This document shows, one piece after another, positions 7,105 through 13,151 of a stretch of DNA of 15,487 nucleotides. Every line of letters begins with the position of its first letter. Positions within the stretch are counted from its first letter, which is position 1. Origin of the DNA: Endomicrobium sp. (GTDB lineage Bacteria; Elusimicrobiota; Endomicrobiia; Endomicrobiales; Endomicrobiaceae); assembly GCA_031277075.1 (NCBI GenBank), contig JAISLV010000020.1:1-15487 (forward strand), read 5' to 3'. The position numbers and the translations under genes were made by a program. The notes under the pieces are model-generated. The model ran no database searches and had not been told where the DNA came from. It saw nothing but the letters and a program-made list of their open reading frames with translations.

Positions 7105-7917
7105 ATGCAAATAAATTTTTCTAAACTTACCGCAGCAGGAAACGATTTTGTTTTAATAGACAATAGAACAAATATTATATCCGCCGACAAATATCAAAGT
7201 TTGGCGAAAAAACTTTGCGATAGAAAGTATTCCATAGGCGCAGACGGCTTGATTTTTCTTGAGAAAAGCGACAAGAGCGACTTTAAAATGAAATATTTTA
7301 ATTCCGACGGTTCGCATGCGGCAATGTGCGGAAACGGCGGGCGTTCAATAGCGAAATTCGCTTATTGTCTGGGCGCGGCAAAAGAGAAAATGGTTTTTGA
7401 AACCGACGCGGGCATTATTAACGCCGAAATTACTGGAAAAGACAGGGTAAAACTTGACTTATACGACCCTTGCGATTTAAGAACAAATTTAAAAATTGAC
7501 GCGGACGATAAAATTTTTGACGCCGACTTTATAAATACGGGCGTTCCTCACGCGGTTATTTTTGTAGACGATATAGAAAAAATAGACGCGTTTAAATACG
7601 GACGCATTGTCAGATTTCATAAAGCGTTTGTTCCTTCAGGCGCGAACGTAAATTTTGTGAAAGTTTTAGACGGCAAAACGATTTTAGCGCGCACTTACGA
7701 ACGCGGCGTAGAGGGCGAAACTCTAGCCTGCGGAACCGGAATTACGGCGTCGGCGATAATAGCCGGCGTTAAAGGTTTTGCAAAGCCGCCTGTCCGCGTT
7801 ATCGCAAGAGGCGGCGACGAGTTGAACGTTTCGTATAAATACGACGGGCAAACTATAACAAACGTAGTTTTAGAAGGACCTGCGTTGATAACTTTTGAAG
7901 GGAAAGTAGAAATATAA
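7105..7917 (+). CDS. dapF: Diaminopimelate epimerase
   Basis: Cofactor-free epimerase converting LL- to meso-diaminopimelate, the substrate of LysA and a peptidoglycan precursor. The 270-residue product has both catalytic cysteines in their motifs, MCGNGGRS (Cys75) and ACGTGITASA (Cys209), plus the N-terminal KLTAAGNDFVLID signature, the IGADGLI segment, and the YERGVEGETLACGTG run before the second cysteine. Length is normal (about 270-280). The ATG has a strong AAGGAG (7094-7099) five nt upstream. It is preceded by the repeat block after lysA and followed 83 bp later by dapA, so the three probably act as a unit. Confidence 0.96.
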   Translation: MQINFSKLTAAGNDFVLIDNRTNIISADKYQSLAKKLCDRKYSIGADGLIFLEKSDKSDFKMKYFNSDGSHAAMCGNGGRSIAKFAYCLGAAKEKMVFETDAGIINAEITGKDRVKLDLYDPCDLRTNLKIDADDKIFDADFINTGVPHAVIFVDDIEKIDAFKYGRIVRFHKAFVPSGANVNFVKVLDGKTILARTYERGVEGETLACGTGITASAIIAGVKGFAKPPVRVIARGGDELNVSYKYDGQTITNVVLEGPALITFEGKVEI

Positions 7918-7947
7918 AAATAGACGCATAGATACGGCGATAACGTC

Positions 7948-7965
7948 AAAACGCCGCGCGTTTTT
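7948..7965 (+). terminator. Weak terminator-like hairpin between dapF and dapA
   Basis: AAAACGC (7948-7954), a CGC loop and GCGTTTT (7958-7964) form a 7-bp stem whose 3' side merges into a T-run (7961-7965) followed by ATGTTTTATT. The GC part is only three pairs, so termination would be partial at best. It may tune dapA relative to dapF or mean nothing. Confidence 0.3.
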
Positions 7966-8000
7966 ATGTTTTATTAAATCTTTGCGTCATAGGAGATGTT

Positions 8001-8876
8001 ATGTTTAGCGGAGTTTATACTGCGTTAATTACGCCGTTTAAAGACGGGAAAATTGATTACGAAGCGTTAAGCGGGCTTATTGAAAACCAATATAAAGCCG
8101 GCGTCGACGGGATTGTCCCTTGCGGAAGCACGGGAGAATCTTCTACTTTATCGCACGAAGAACACGAAGCCGTTATAGCGTTTTGCGTAAAAGCCGCAAA
8201 AGGCAAAATGAAGATTTTGGCGGGAACAGGCTCAAATTCTACAACCGAAGCTATACGTCTTACGAAGTCGGCAAAAGAAGCGGGTTGCGACGGCGCGCTG
8301 GTTATTTCTCCGTATTACAATAAGCCCACGCAAAAAGGTCTCTATCTTCACTTTAAAGCCGTAGCCGACGCCGTAGACATTCCCATAGTTCTTTACAATA
8401 TAGCGGGAAGAACGGGAGTTAATATAATGCCTGAAACTATGGCTGAACTCGCCAAAGACTGCAAAAATATTATAGGAGTAAAAGAGGCGTCGGGTTCGTT
8501 AGAACAAATGGGACGCATAAAATCTCTAATACCAAATTTTGAGCTTATTTCCGGCGACGACGCGCTCACTTTACCTTTGCTTTCAATAGGCGGCTGCGGC
8601 GTAATTTCGGTAATTACAAATATAGTCCCAAAAGAAATAGTATCTTTAGTAAAAGCTTTCAACGACGGCAATCTTTCAGAAGCGCAAAAAGTTCATTACA
8701 AACTGTTTGCGCTTATAAAAACAATGTTTATTGAAACAAATCCTATCCCTGTAAAAACCGCGGCGGGTATTTTAGGTTTATGCTCGGGCGATTTAAGACT
8801 TCCTATGTGCGAAATGGAAGAAGCAAACAAATTAAAACTTGAAAAAGCGTTAAAAGATTTTGGGTTGATAAAATAA
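8001..8876 (+). CDS. dapA: 4-hydroxy-tetrahydrodipicolinate synthase
   Basis: Class I aldolase-type TIM barrel that condenses pyruvate with aspartate semialdehyde, the first committed step to DAP and lysine. The 291-residue product carries all standard active-site positions: GSTGES (42-47, with Thr44), Tyr132 in LYNIAGRTG, Arg137, and the Schiff-base Lys161 in GVKEASG, at nearly the same numbers as the well-studied enteric enzyme. SGDDALTLP and the NPIPVK segment near the C-terminus are also present. The ATG has AGGAG (7991-7995) five nt upstream. No dapB follows on this strand, although dapA and dapB often sit together; instead a large hairpin, a decayed Fic gene and the converging trp operon come next. 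Confidence 0.96.
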   Translation: MFSGVYTALITPFKDGKIDYEALSGLIENQYKAGVDGIVPCGSTGESSTLSHEEHEAVIAFCVKAAKGKMKILAGTGSNSTTEAIRLTKSAKEAGCDGALVISPYYNKPTQKGLYLHFKAVADAVDIPIVLYNIAGRTGVNIMPETMAELAKDCKNIIGVKEASGSLEQMGRIKSLIPNFELISGDDALTLPLLSIGGCGVISVITNIVPKEIVSLVKAFNDGNLSEAQKVHYKLFALIKTMFIETNPIPVKTAAGILGLCSGDLRLPMCEMEEANKLKLEKALKDFGLIK

Positions 8877-8904
8877 TAAAAACTAATTGCCATTGCCGCT
8901 ATGA

Positions 8905-8946
8905 TAACGACAAAGGTAAAGGGAAAACCCTTTGCCTTTGTCGTTA
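8905..8946 (+). terminator. Large hairpin downstream of dapA (19-bp stem, AAAA loop)
   Basis: The arms at 8905-8923 and 8928-8946 pair over 19 bp with a single G-U (T/C) irregularity and an AAAA tetraloop. The left arm begins TAACGACAAAGG and the right arm ends CCTTTGTCGTTA. It lies 28 nt after the dapA stop. No T-run follows on + and no strong one on -, so it is not a classic intrinsic terminator; it could still end or protect the dapA mRNA, or be a REP-like intergenic element. The words CAAAGG/CCTTTGCC recur in the trpC-trpF repeat block. Confidence 0.55.
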
Positions 8947-9031
8947 AATTCCTTTCGCTTTGCCCTCTCTGGCAGCGCGCTCACATCTTGCAAGCATTCG
9001 CAGCTTGCGTTTCCCATTACAGAACAGGCTC
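8947..9031. other. Intergenic sequence without gene
   Basis: The 85 bp between the large hairpin and the Fic remnant contain one small perfect hairpin (GCAAGC/GCTTGC with a 7-nt loop, 8990-9008) and no supported gene. A 116-codon forward frame crosses it but starts inside the hairpin and runs antisense to the Fic remnant, so I do not call it. Confidence 0.4.
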
Positions 9032-9316
9032 TTACCTGATTATTTGCTTATTTACACTATCGTTTTTAATAATGGTTTCAGCTTGCTTTTTTGGTTTGCT
9101 TGCAATAATCTTTTCAATAGTAAATTTAATAATGTCAAGCATAAACTCTAAAAACATTGATGTCGTTTTGTTTCTCGGCAATAAGCAAAGCGTTATAGTA
9201 TCCCCGTTGATTTTGATAAACCATTGTCTCTACGGAAATCCATTGGAATGACGCATTCCAATTTTAATAATCGCATTTAAGTTAGAATTTTTTGCCCAAT
9301 CAAAAAATTGTTTCAT
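9032..9316 (-). pseudogene. Decayed Fic-family protein gene
   Basis: Read on the minus strand, three fragments resemble the C-terminal part of Fic/AMPylation-domain proteins. From the ATG at 9316 comes MKQFFDWAKNSNLNAIIKIG, like the helix before the Fic motif. After a break comes VETMVYQNQRGYYNALLIAEKQNDINVF, and after a second frame change EFMLDIIKFTIEKIIAS to a TAA at 9034-9032. Intact relatives typically read P-x-E...Q..YY.AL....GD.T.FI.FML..I without interruption. The catalytic HPFxDGNGR motif is absent, apparently deleted near a 21-bp inverted repeat at 9242-9262. At least two frame breaks plus the deletion make this non-functional. Fic proteins usually modify target proteins with AMP, or act as toxins; which type this was cannot be told. 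It begins 13 bp past the end of trpA, on the same strand. Confidence 0.72.
9242..9262. repeat. 9-bp inverted repeat inside Fic remnant
   Basis: ATTGGAATG-ACG-CATTCCAAT is a perfect 9-bp inverted repeat with a 3-nt loop, followed on + by TTTAATAAT. It sits where the Fic coding similarity jumps from the pre-motif helix to the segment beyond the catalytic motif. It may mark the deletion junction or be a small inserted palindrome. The short T-run gives at most weak terminator character on +. Confidence 0.6.
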
Positions 9317-9324
9317 TAATGCAG

Positions 9325-9346
9325 GCTATCAGTCGATAGCTTTTTT
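9325..9346 (+). terminator. Forward-strand intrinsic terminator overlapping trpA 3' end
   Basis: GCTATC-AGTC-GATAGC followed immediately by TTTTTT (9341-9346) makes a perfect 6-bp stem plus T6 on the + strand. It would stop rightward transcripts from the dap side before they run antisense into trp. It lies over the last trpA codons (Lys-Lys-Ala-Ile-Asp-stop), so the T-run is also the lysine codons on the other strand and chance is possible. Confidence 0.4.
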
Positions 9347-10099
9347 GAGGGACGATACGTATTCGGAAAGTTTTTGAGAGGCGTTGACGCCGTGTCGCGC
9401 TATAATTTTTACTATTGCGCTGCCTACGATTACGCCGTCTGCGTATTTCGTCATTTCTTTTGCCTGTTGCGGCGTTGAAATTCCAAAACCTACGGCTACG
9501 GGAATGTTTGAAACTTTTTTTATTTCATCAATAATGCCGCCAATATCTGTTGTAATCTCATTTCGGACGCCTGTAACTCCAAGCGAAGATACAAGATAAA
9601 TAAACCCTTGCGCGTTTGCCGCAAGCGTTTTTATTCTTTCTTTTGAAGTCGGAGCGATAAGCGTAATAATCGCAATTTCGTTTCGGGCGGCAAAATCTTT
9701 TATTTCGCCCCGCTCTTCGTAAGGCATATCTGGAACTATCACAGCGCAAACGCCTGTTTCTCTGCATTTTTTAAAAAAATTAGCGTATCCGTAATTAAAT
9801 ACGGGGTTTAGATAAGTCATAAACGCCAAAGGCGCGGCTATTTCTTTTTTAACTTTGGACACAGCCGCAAAAATATCGTCTATGCTTACGTCGTTTTTTA
9901 AAGCTCTTTTCATAGCGTTTTGTATAACTTCGCCCTCTGCCGTAGGGTCTGAAAACGGTATTCCTATTTCTATTAAGTCCGCGCCGCTTTTTGACATTGC
10001 GATTATATATTCCGCAGTCTTTTCAATGTTAGGGTCGCCTGCGGTAAGGTAAGTTATAAGACATTTTTTATTTTTAAAAATTTCAGATATTTTATTCAT
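9329..10099 (-). CDS. trpA: Tryptophan synthase alpha subunit
   Basis: TIM-barrel subunit that cleaves indole-3-glycerol phosphate to indole and glyceraldehyde 3-phosphate and passes indole to TrpB. The 256-residue product has [19 protein letters not shown] with catalytic Glu44 (equivalent of enteric Glu49). The second catalytic acid, Asp60 in enteric numbering, is Glu55 here. The loop [12 protein letters not shown], the phosphate-binding VAVGFGIS and VIVGSAIVK follow as expected. Length is slightly short of the usual 260-270. The ATG overlaps the end of trpB by 8 nt, with GGGAG about 10 nt upstream inside trpB. It is the last gene of the trp operon; a decayed Fic gene follows. Confidence 0.95.
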   Translation of the reverse strand: MNKISEIFKNKKCLITYLTAGDPNIEKTAEYIIAMSKSGADLIEIGIPFSDPTAEGEVIQNAMKRALKNDVSIDDIFAAVSKVKKEIAAPLAFMTYLNPVFNYGYANFFKKCRETGVCAVIVPDMPYEERGEIKDFAARNEIAIITLIAPTSKERIKTLAANAQGFIYLVSSLGVTGVRNEITTDIGGIIDEIKKVSNIPVAVGFGISTPQQAKEMTKYADGVIVGSAIVKIIARHGVNASQKLSEYVSSLKKAID

Positions 10100-11276
10100 T
10101 TATGTTTTCTCCCATATATTTTGCAATCATTTCAACGTCTTTGTCTCCTCTGCCTGATAGACAGACCGCGATAGTTTCTTCTTTTTTCATTTTAGGAGCA
10201 ATTTGCATAGCGTGATAGACCGCATGAGCCGACTCTATGGCGGGAATTATTCCTTCGGTTTTTGACAAAAATACAAAAGCCTCAACCGCTTGAGCGTCAG
10301 TTACGGGAACGTATTGCGCCCTCTTTTCATCGTTAAGCCAAGCGTGTTCGGGACCTATACCGGGGTAATCAAGACCCGCTGAAATTGAATAAACAGGCGC
10401 TATTTGCCCGTTTTCCGTTTGGCAAAAATAAGATTTCATTCCGTGAAAAATTCCCGTTCTTCCGGTAGTTATAGAAGCTGCGGTTTCAGTTGTGTCAACT
10501 CCTTTTCCCGCGGCTTCGCAGCCTATTAGTTTCACGTCTTTATCTTCTAAAAAAGCGTAAAAGCTGCCCATAGCGTTTGAACCGCCGCCTACGCAAGCTA
10601 AAACCGCCGACGGAAGTTTTCCTTCTTTTTTCAATATTTGTTCTTTTATTTCATTGCCTATAACGCTTTGAAAGTCTCTCACTATAACAGGATAAGGATG
10701 AGGTCCCATAACAGAACCTAAGACATAAAAAGTGTCGTCTACTCTGCTTGCCCATTGGCGAAACGCTTCGTTTACAGCGTCTTTTAAAGTTTTCGTTCCG
10801 CTTTGAACGGCGTTTACTTTTGCGCCGAGCAGTTTCATTCTAAAAACGTTCAAAGCCTGCCTTTTTGTGTCTTCTTCGCCCATAAATATCTCGCATTCCA
10901 TGCCAAGCATAGCTGCGGCGGTAGCTGCTGCGACGCCGTGCTGCCCTGCGCCCGTTTCGGCGATTATTCTTTTTTTGCCCATTTTTTTTGCAAGGAGAGT
11001 CTGCCCTAAAACATTATTGATTTTATGAGACCCCGTGTGATTTAAATCTTCGCGTTTTAAATAAATTTTTGCTCCGCCGAGTTTTTCAGAAGCGTTTTTT
11101 GCATAGTACAATAAAGACGGACGCCCTGCGTACTCGCATAATAAAGAGCGGAGTTCGCGTTTAAAATTTTCGTCGCATTTAAAATGATTATAGGCGGCTT
11201 CAAGTTCTATGATTGCGCTCATTAAAGTTTCGGGTATAAACTGTCCGCCGTATATTCCAAATTTTCCATTGTTCAT
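10092..11276 (-). CDS. trpB: Tryptophan synthase beta subunit
   Basis: PLP enzyme that joins indole and serine to make tryptophan in an alpha2beta2 complex with TrpA. The 394-residue product has the PLP lysine in HTGSHKINN (Lys85), the catalytic Glu107 in [11 protein letters not shown], the phosphate cup GGGSNAMG (230-237) and the C-terminal LSGRGDKD. It opens with [13 protein letters not shown], standard for TrpB1-type subunits, and has the usual length. The ATG overlaps the trpF stop by 4 nt (ATGA), with GAGGA 8 nt upstream, so it is probably translationally coupled to trpF and in turn to trpA. Confidence 0.97.
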   Translation of the reverse strand: MNNGKFGIYGGQFIPETLMSAIIELEAAYNHFKCDENFKRELRSLLCEYAGRPSLLYYAKNASEKLGGAKIYLKREDLNHTGSHKINNVLGQTLLAKKMGKKRIIAETGAGQHGVAAATAAAMLGMECEIFMGEEDTKRQALNVFRMKLLGAKVNAVQSGTKTLKDAVNEAFRQWASRVDDTFYVLGSVMGPHPYPVIVRDFQSVIGNEIKEQILKKEGKLPSAVLACVGGGSNAMGSFYAFLEDKDVKLIGCEAAGKGVDTTETAASITTGRTGIFHGMKSYFCQTENGQIAPVYSISAGLDYPGIGPEHAWLNDEKRAQYVPVTDAQAVEAFVFLSKTEGIIPAIESAHAVYHAMQIAPKMKKEETIAVCLSGRGDKDVEMIAKYMGENINE

Positions 11277-11902
11277 TGCAAATTCCTCGTTATTTTTATT
11301 ATTTCAGATATTTTGTCAAAATCTTTTAACCCGTTTGTTTCAACGCCGCCGCTTAAATCAACGCAATAAGGATTGAGCGTTTTTACGGCTTTTTCTATAT
11401 TGTCTTTATTTAAGCCGCCCGCAAGAAAAAACGGCTTGTCGTATCCTTTTATTAAATTCCAGTCAAATGTTTTCCCGCTGCCCGCGCCTGAATCAAATAA
11501 AATAAAATCAGCTTTTGACTGCGCCAAGCGTTTAAAATTTACAGTTTGAGAATTCAATTGTCCGCCGTCAATTGTCAATTCTACTTTTACCGCCTTAATA
11601 ATTTTGGCGCCGGTTTTTTGGCGCAGCTTGTCAATATAATTTTCGTCTTCGCCGCCATGCAATTGTATCAAGTCTATAGTATCAGCCTTGCATAAAGCCG
11701 CGATATTTTCTATAGGCTCGTCGACAAAAACCCCTACGGCTTGTATTTTATCGTCTAACAAAGAGCGCAAATATTCTGCGGTTTTAAAATCTATTTTTCT
11801 TTTTACGCCCGCAAAAACAAAACCCGCGTAATCGGGCTTTGTTAGATTGACGTATTCAATGTCTTCTTTTCTCTTTAACCCGCAAATTTTTACTTTAACC
11901 AT
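11273..11902 (-). CDS. trpF: Phosphoribosylanthranilate isomerase
   Basis: Isomerises phosphoribosylanthranilate to CdRP, third step of the tryptophan branch. With the ATG at 11902 the protein is 209 residues, begins MVKVKICGL and places the catalytic cysteine at Cys7, the same number as in the Thermotoga enzyme. The general-acid aspartate is Asp137 in [15 protein letters not shown], and the phosphate site LSGGVE is near 183-188. A TTG three codons upstream is less likely: AGGCGG lies 10 nt before the ATG but only 1 nt before the TTG. Between KIIKAVKV and ADFILFD the protein is about 10 residues longer than usual, owing to [12 protein letters not shown], encoded by a palindromic DNA insert. 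Although it joins trpB by an ATGA overlap, it is separated from trpC by 469 bp of repeats. Confidence 0.93.
   Translation of the reverse strand: MVKVKICGLKRKEDIEYVNLTKPDYAGFVFAGVKRKIDFKTAEYLRSLLDDKIQAVGVFVDEPIENIAALCKADTIDLIQLHGGEDENYIDKLRQKTGAKIIKAVKVELTIDGGQLNSQTVNFKRLAQSKADFILFDSGAGSGKTFDWNLIKGYDKPFFLAGGLNKDNIEKAVKTLNPYCVDLSGGVETNGLKDFDKISEIIKITRNLQ
11550..11581 (-). repeat. Palindromic in-frame insert in trpF
   Basis: GAATT-CAATTG (11550-11560) and CAATTG-TC-AATTC (11569-11581) pair as an 11-bp stem with a 2-nt bulge and an 8-nt loop. It sits inside trpF, in frame, and encodes [11 protein letters not shown], which matches the extra residues of the protein. The arrangement is like the Rickettsia palindromic elements that insert in frame into genes at tolerated surface loops. 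Only one copy is visible here, so mobility is inferred. Confidence 0.55.
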
Positions 11903-11970
11903 TTTATTCAAACCGCCTGATGAAAGAAGCTAAGCAGCTAAGAAGTTAGGCAGCTAAGCAAAGGCAAAGG

Positions 11971-12018
11971 CAGACACTGAAAGAGACCCTGAAAGAGACA
12001 CTGAAACAGACCCTGAAA
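11971..12018. repeat. Four 12-bp tandem repeats
   Basis: CAGACACTGAAA, GAGACCCTGAAA, GAGACACTGAAA and CAGACCCTGAAA follow head to tail without gaps. The last unit is at the same time the left arm of the hairpin at 12010-12030, so the array looks like an expansion of that arm. The same AGACACTGAAA word appears inverted after both lysA-dapF hairpins. Confidence 0.85.
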
Positions 12019-12030
12019 CAAGTTCAGGGT
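12010..12030 (-). repeat. Hairpin repeat, ACCCTGAA/TTCAGGGT type
   Basis: Stem ACCCTGAA/TTCAGGGT with loop ACAAG. On the minus strand it reads GTCACCCTGAACTTG..., the same orientation-specific flanks (CGTCA before, GTCT after) as the lysA-dapF copies. Confidence 0.8.
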
Positions 12031-12094
12031 GACGCATTCGCGTCAGTTTTGGGCGACAGCGAAGGAAGTAAAGCCTATCGTTGCCATGCCTGTC

Positions 12095-12115
12095 ATGCTG
12101 AACTTGTTTCAGCAT
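12095..12115 (+). repeat. Hairpin repeat, ATGCTGAA/TTCAGCAT type
   Basis: Stem ATGCTGAA/TTCAGCAT, loop CTTGT, flanked by TGTC before and CTGCC after. Two of the eight pairs differ from the ACCCTGAA type, on both sides, so pairing is kept. Confidence 0.8.
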
Positions 12116-12151
12116 CTGCCTTTATCTTTTGCCGTTGACGCTTAACAGCAG

Positions 12152-12172
12152 ATTCTGAAACAAGTTCAGAAT
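12152..12172 (-). repeat. Hairpin repeat, ATTCTGAA/TTCAGAAT type
   Basis: Stem ATTCTGAA/TTCAGAAT, loop ACAAG, followed by GACGG. Read on the minus strand it is CCGTCATTCTGAACTTG..., a third stem variant with compensating changes. Confidence 0.8.
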
Positions 12173-12289
12173 GACGGACAACTACGAAAGGCAAAGACAG
12201 CAGCTAAGAAGTTAGGCGACAACTAAGCTAAAAACAAAACTATAAAAACGGGTTTTGCATCCGTCGTTCGTCGTTTGTCGTGGTTTGTC

Positions 12290-12310
12290 ATGCTGAACTC
12301 GTTTCAGCAT
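12290..12310 (+). repeat. Hairpin repeat, ATGCTGAA/TTCAGCAT type, CTCGT loop
   Basis: Same stem as the copy at 12095 with one loop substitution (CTCGT for CTTGT); flanked by TTGTC and CTGTC. Confidence 0.8.
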
Positions 12311-12371
12311 CTGTCGTTTGCAGTTGCCGTTAGCTTTTGCCTTTGCCTAGCTGCCTAGCTGCTTTCATTGC

Positions 12372-13151
12372 CTAGATGCTCTCTGCCGTTCCCGTCATCA
12401 ATTCCCTCAACTTATCCTGCGCATTTGCGCTTTTCATAAGTTCTTCGCCTATTAAGACGGCGTTGACTTTATTTGCTTTCAATAATAATATGTCTTCTTT
12501 TGTTTTTATGCCGCTTTCTGAGACAAAAATTTTATCTTCGGGTATATATTTGCGAAGTCTTATACTATTATTAACGTCAACCTTAAAGGTTGTTAAATCG
12601 CGGTTGTTGACGCCTATAATTTTTGCGTCCGCTTTTAAAGCCGTTTCGGATTCTTTTTCATTGTGTATTTCAACCAGACACGAAAGACCGATATTTTCCG
12701 CAATGGATATAAATTTTTTCAACGCGTCAAAATCTAAAATTGCGCAGATTAAAAGAACGGCGTCTGCGCCGATAATTTTTGCTTCGTAAATTTGATATTC
12801 GTCTATGATAAAGTCTTTCCTTAAAACAGGAATTTTCGCTTCTTTTTTTATTTCTGTCAAGTATTCGTTCTTTCCTAAAAAGAAGTCGGGTTCTGTCAAA
12901 ACGGAAATTGCGGCGGCTCCCGCGCGCTCGTAAGATAACGCAATTTCCTTATATTTGAAATCTTTTGAAATTACGCCTTTTGACGGCGACGCCTTTTTTA
13001 CTTCGCAAATAAAATTCAAACCCTCTTTTGACAACGCCGCTTCAAACGGCATGCCGTCTAGCGCGTCCCATTTGGGTGTATTGAGCGGGTTTGAAAGTTT
13101 TGCGCGTTCAACTCTTGCTCTTGTCGCCGCGACGATTTCGTCTAAAATCAT
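12372..13151 (-). CDS. trpC: Indole-3-glycerol phosphate synthase
   Basis: TIM-barrel enzyme closing the indole ring: CdRP to indole-3-glycerol phosphate, CO2 and water. The 259-residue product has Glu50 and Lys52 in CEVKKASPSKG, the catalytic Lys112 in LRKDFIIDEYQ, Glu161 in LVEIHNEKE, Asn182 in GVNNRDL and Ser213 in SESGI, each within two positions of the Sulfolobus numbering. Length is usual for a stand-alone TrpC. The ATG overlaps the trpD stop by 4 nt (ATGA). The stop codon TAG is part of an 8-bp repeat word (CTAGATGC on +), so the repeat block reaches the end of the gene, and the last residues (GTAESI) may be repeat-derived. Confidence 0.96.
   Translation of the reverse strand: MILDEIVAATRARVERAKLSNPLNTPKWDALDGMPFEAALSKEGLNFICEVKKASPSKGVISKDFKYKEIALSYERAGAAAISVLTEPDFFLGKNEYLTEIKKEAKIPVLRKDFIIDEYQIYEAKIIGADAVLLICAILDFDALKKFISIAENIGLSCLVEIHNEKESETALKADAKIIGVNNRDLTTFKVDVNNSIRLRKYIPEDKIFVSESGIKTKEDILLLKANKVNAVLIGEELMKSANAQDKLRELMTGTAESI

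Larger units (their letters stand above)
11903..12371. repeat. 469-bp mosaic repeat block between trpF and trpC
   Basis: No gene is supported here. The block holds four hairpins of the family seen after lysA (12010-12030, 12095-12115, 12152-12172, 12290-12310), a 4 x 12-bp tandem array (11971-12018), arrays of the 8-bp word (GCAGCTAA type, 11926-11957, and CTAGCTGC twice at 12347-12362), degenerate GTCGTTT heptamers (12262-12288), and scattered TTTGCCTTTGCC-like words. It interrupts an otherwise tightly packed trp operon. I found no convincing promoter for trpF in it and no hairpin followed by a T-run on the minus strand, so read-through from trpC is plausible. Confidence 0.85.

Noticed and set aside
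8901..9251. 116-codon forward frame after dapA with a hydrophobic stretch
   Set aside because: It starts inside the large hairpin, has no ribosome site, and is antisense to the Fic relic, which explains the open frame.
11903..11911. TTG start for trpF three codons upstream
   Set aside because: AGGCGG is one nt from the TTG but ten from the ATG, and ATG places the catalytic cysteine at the usual position 7.
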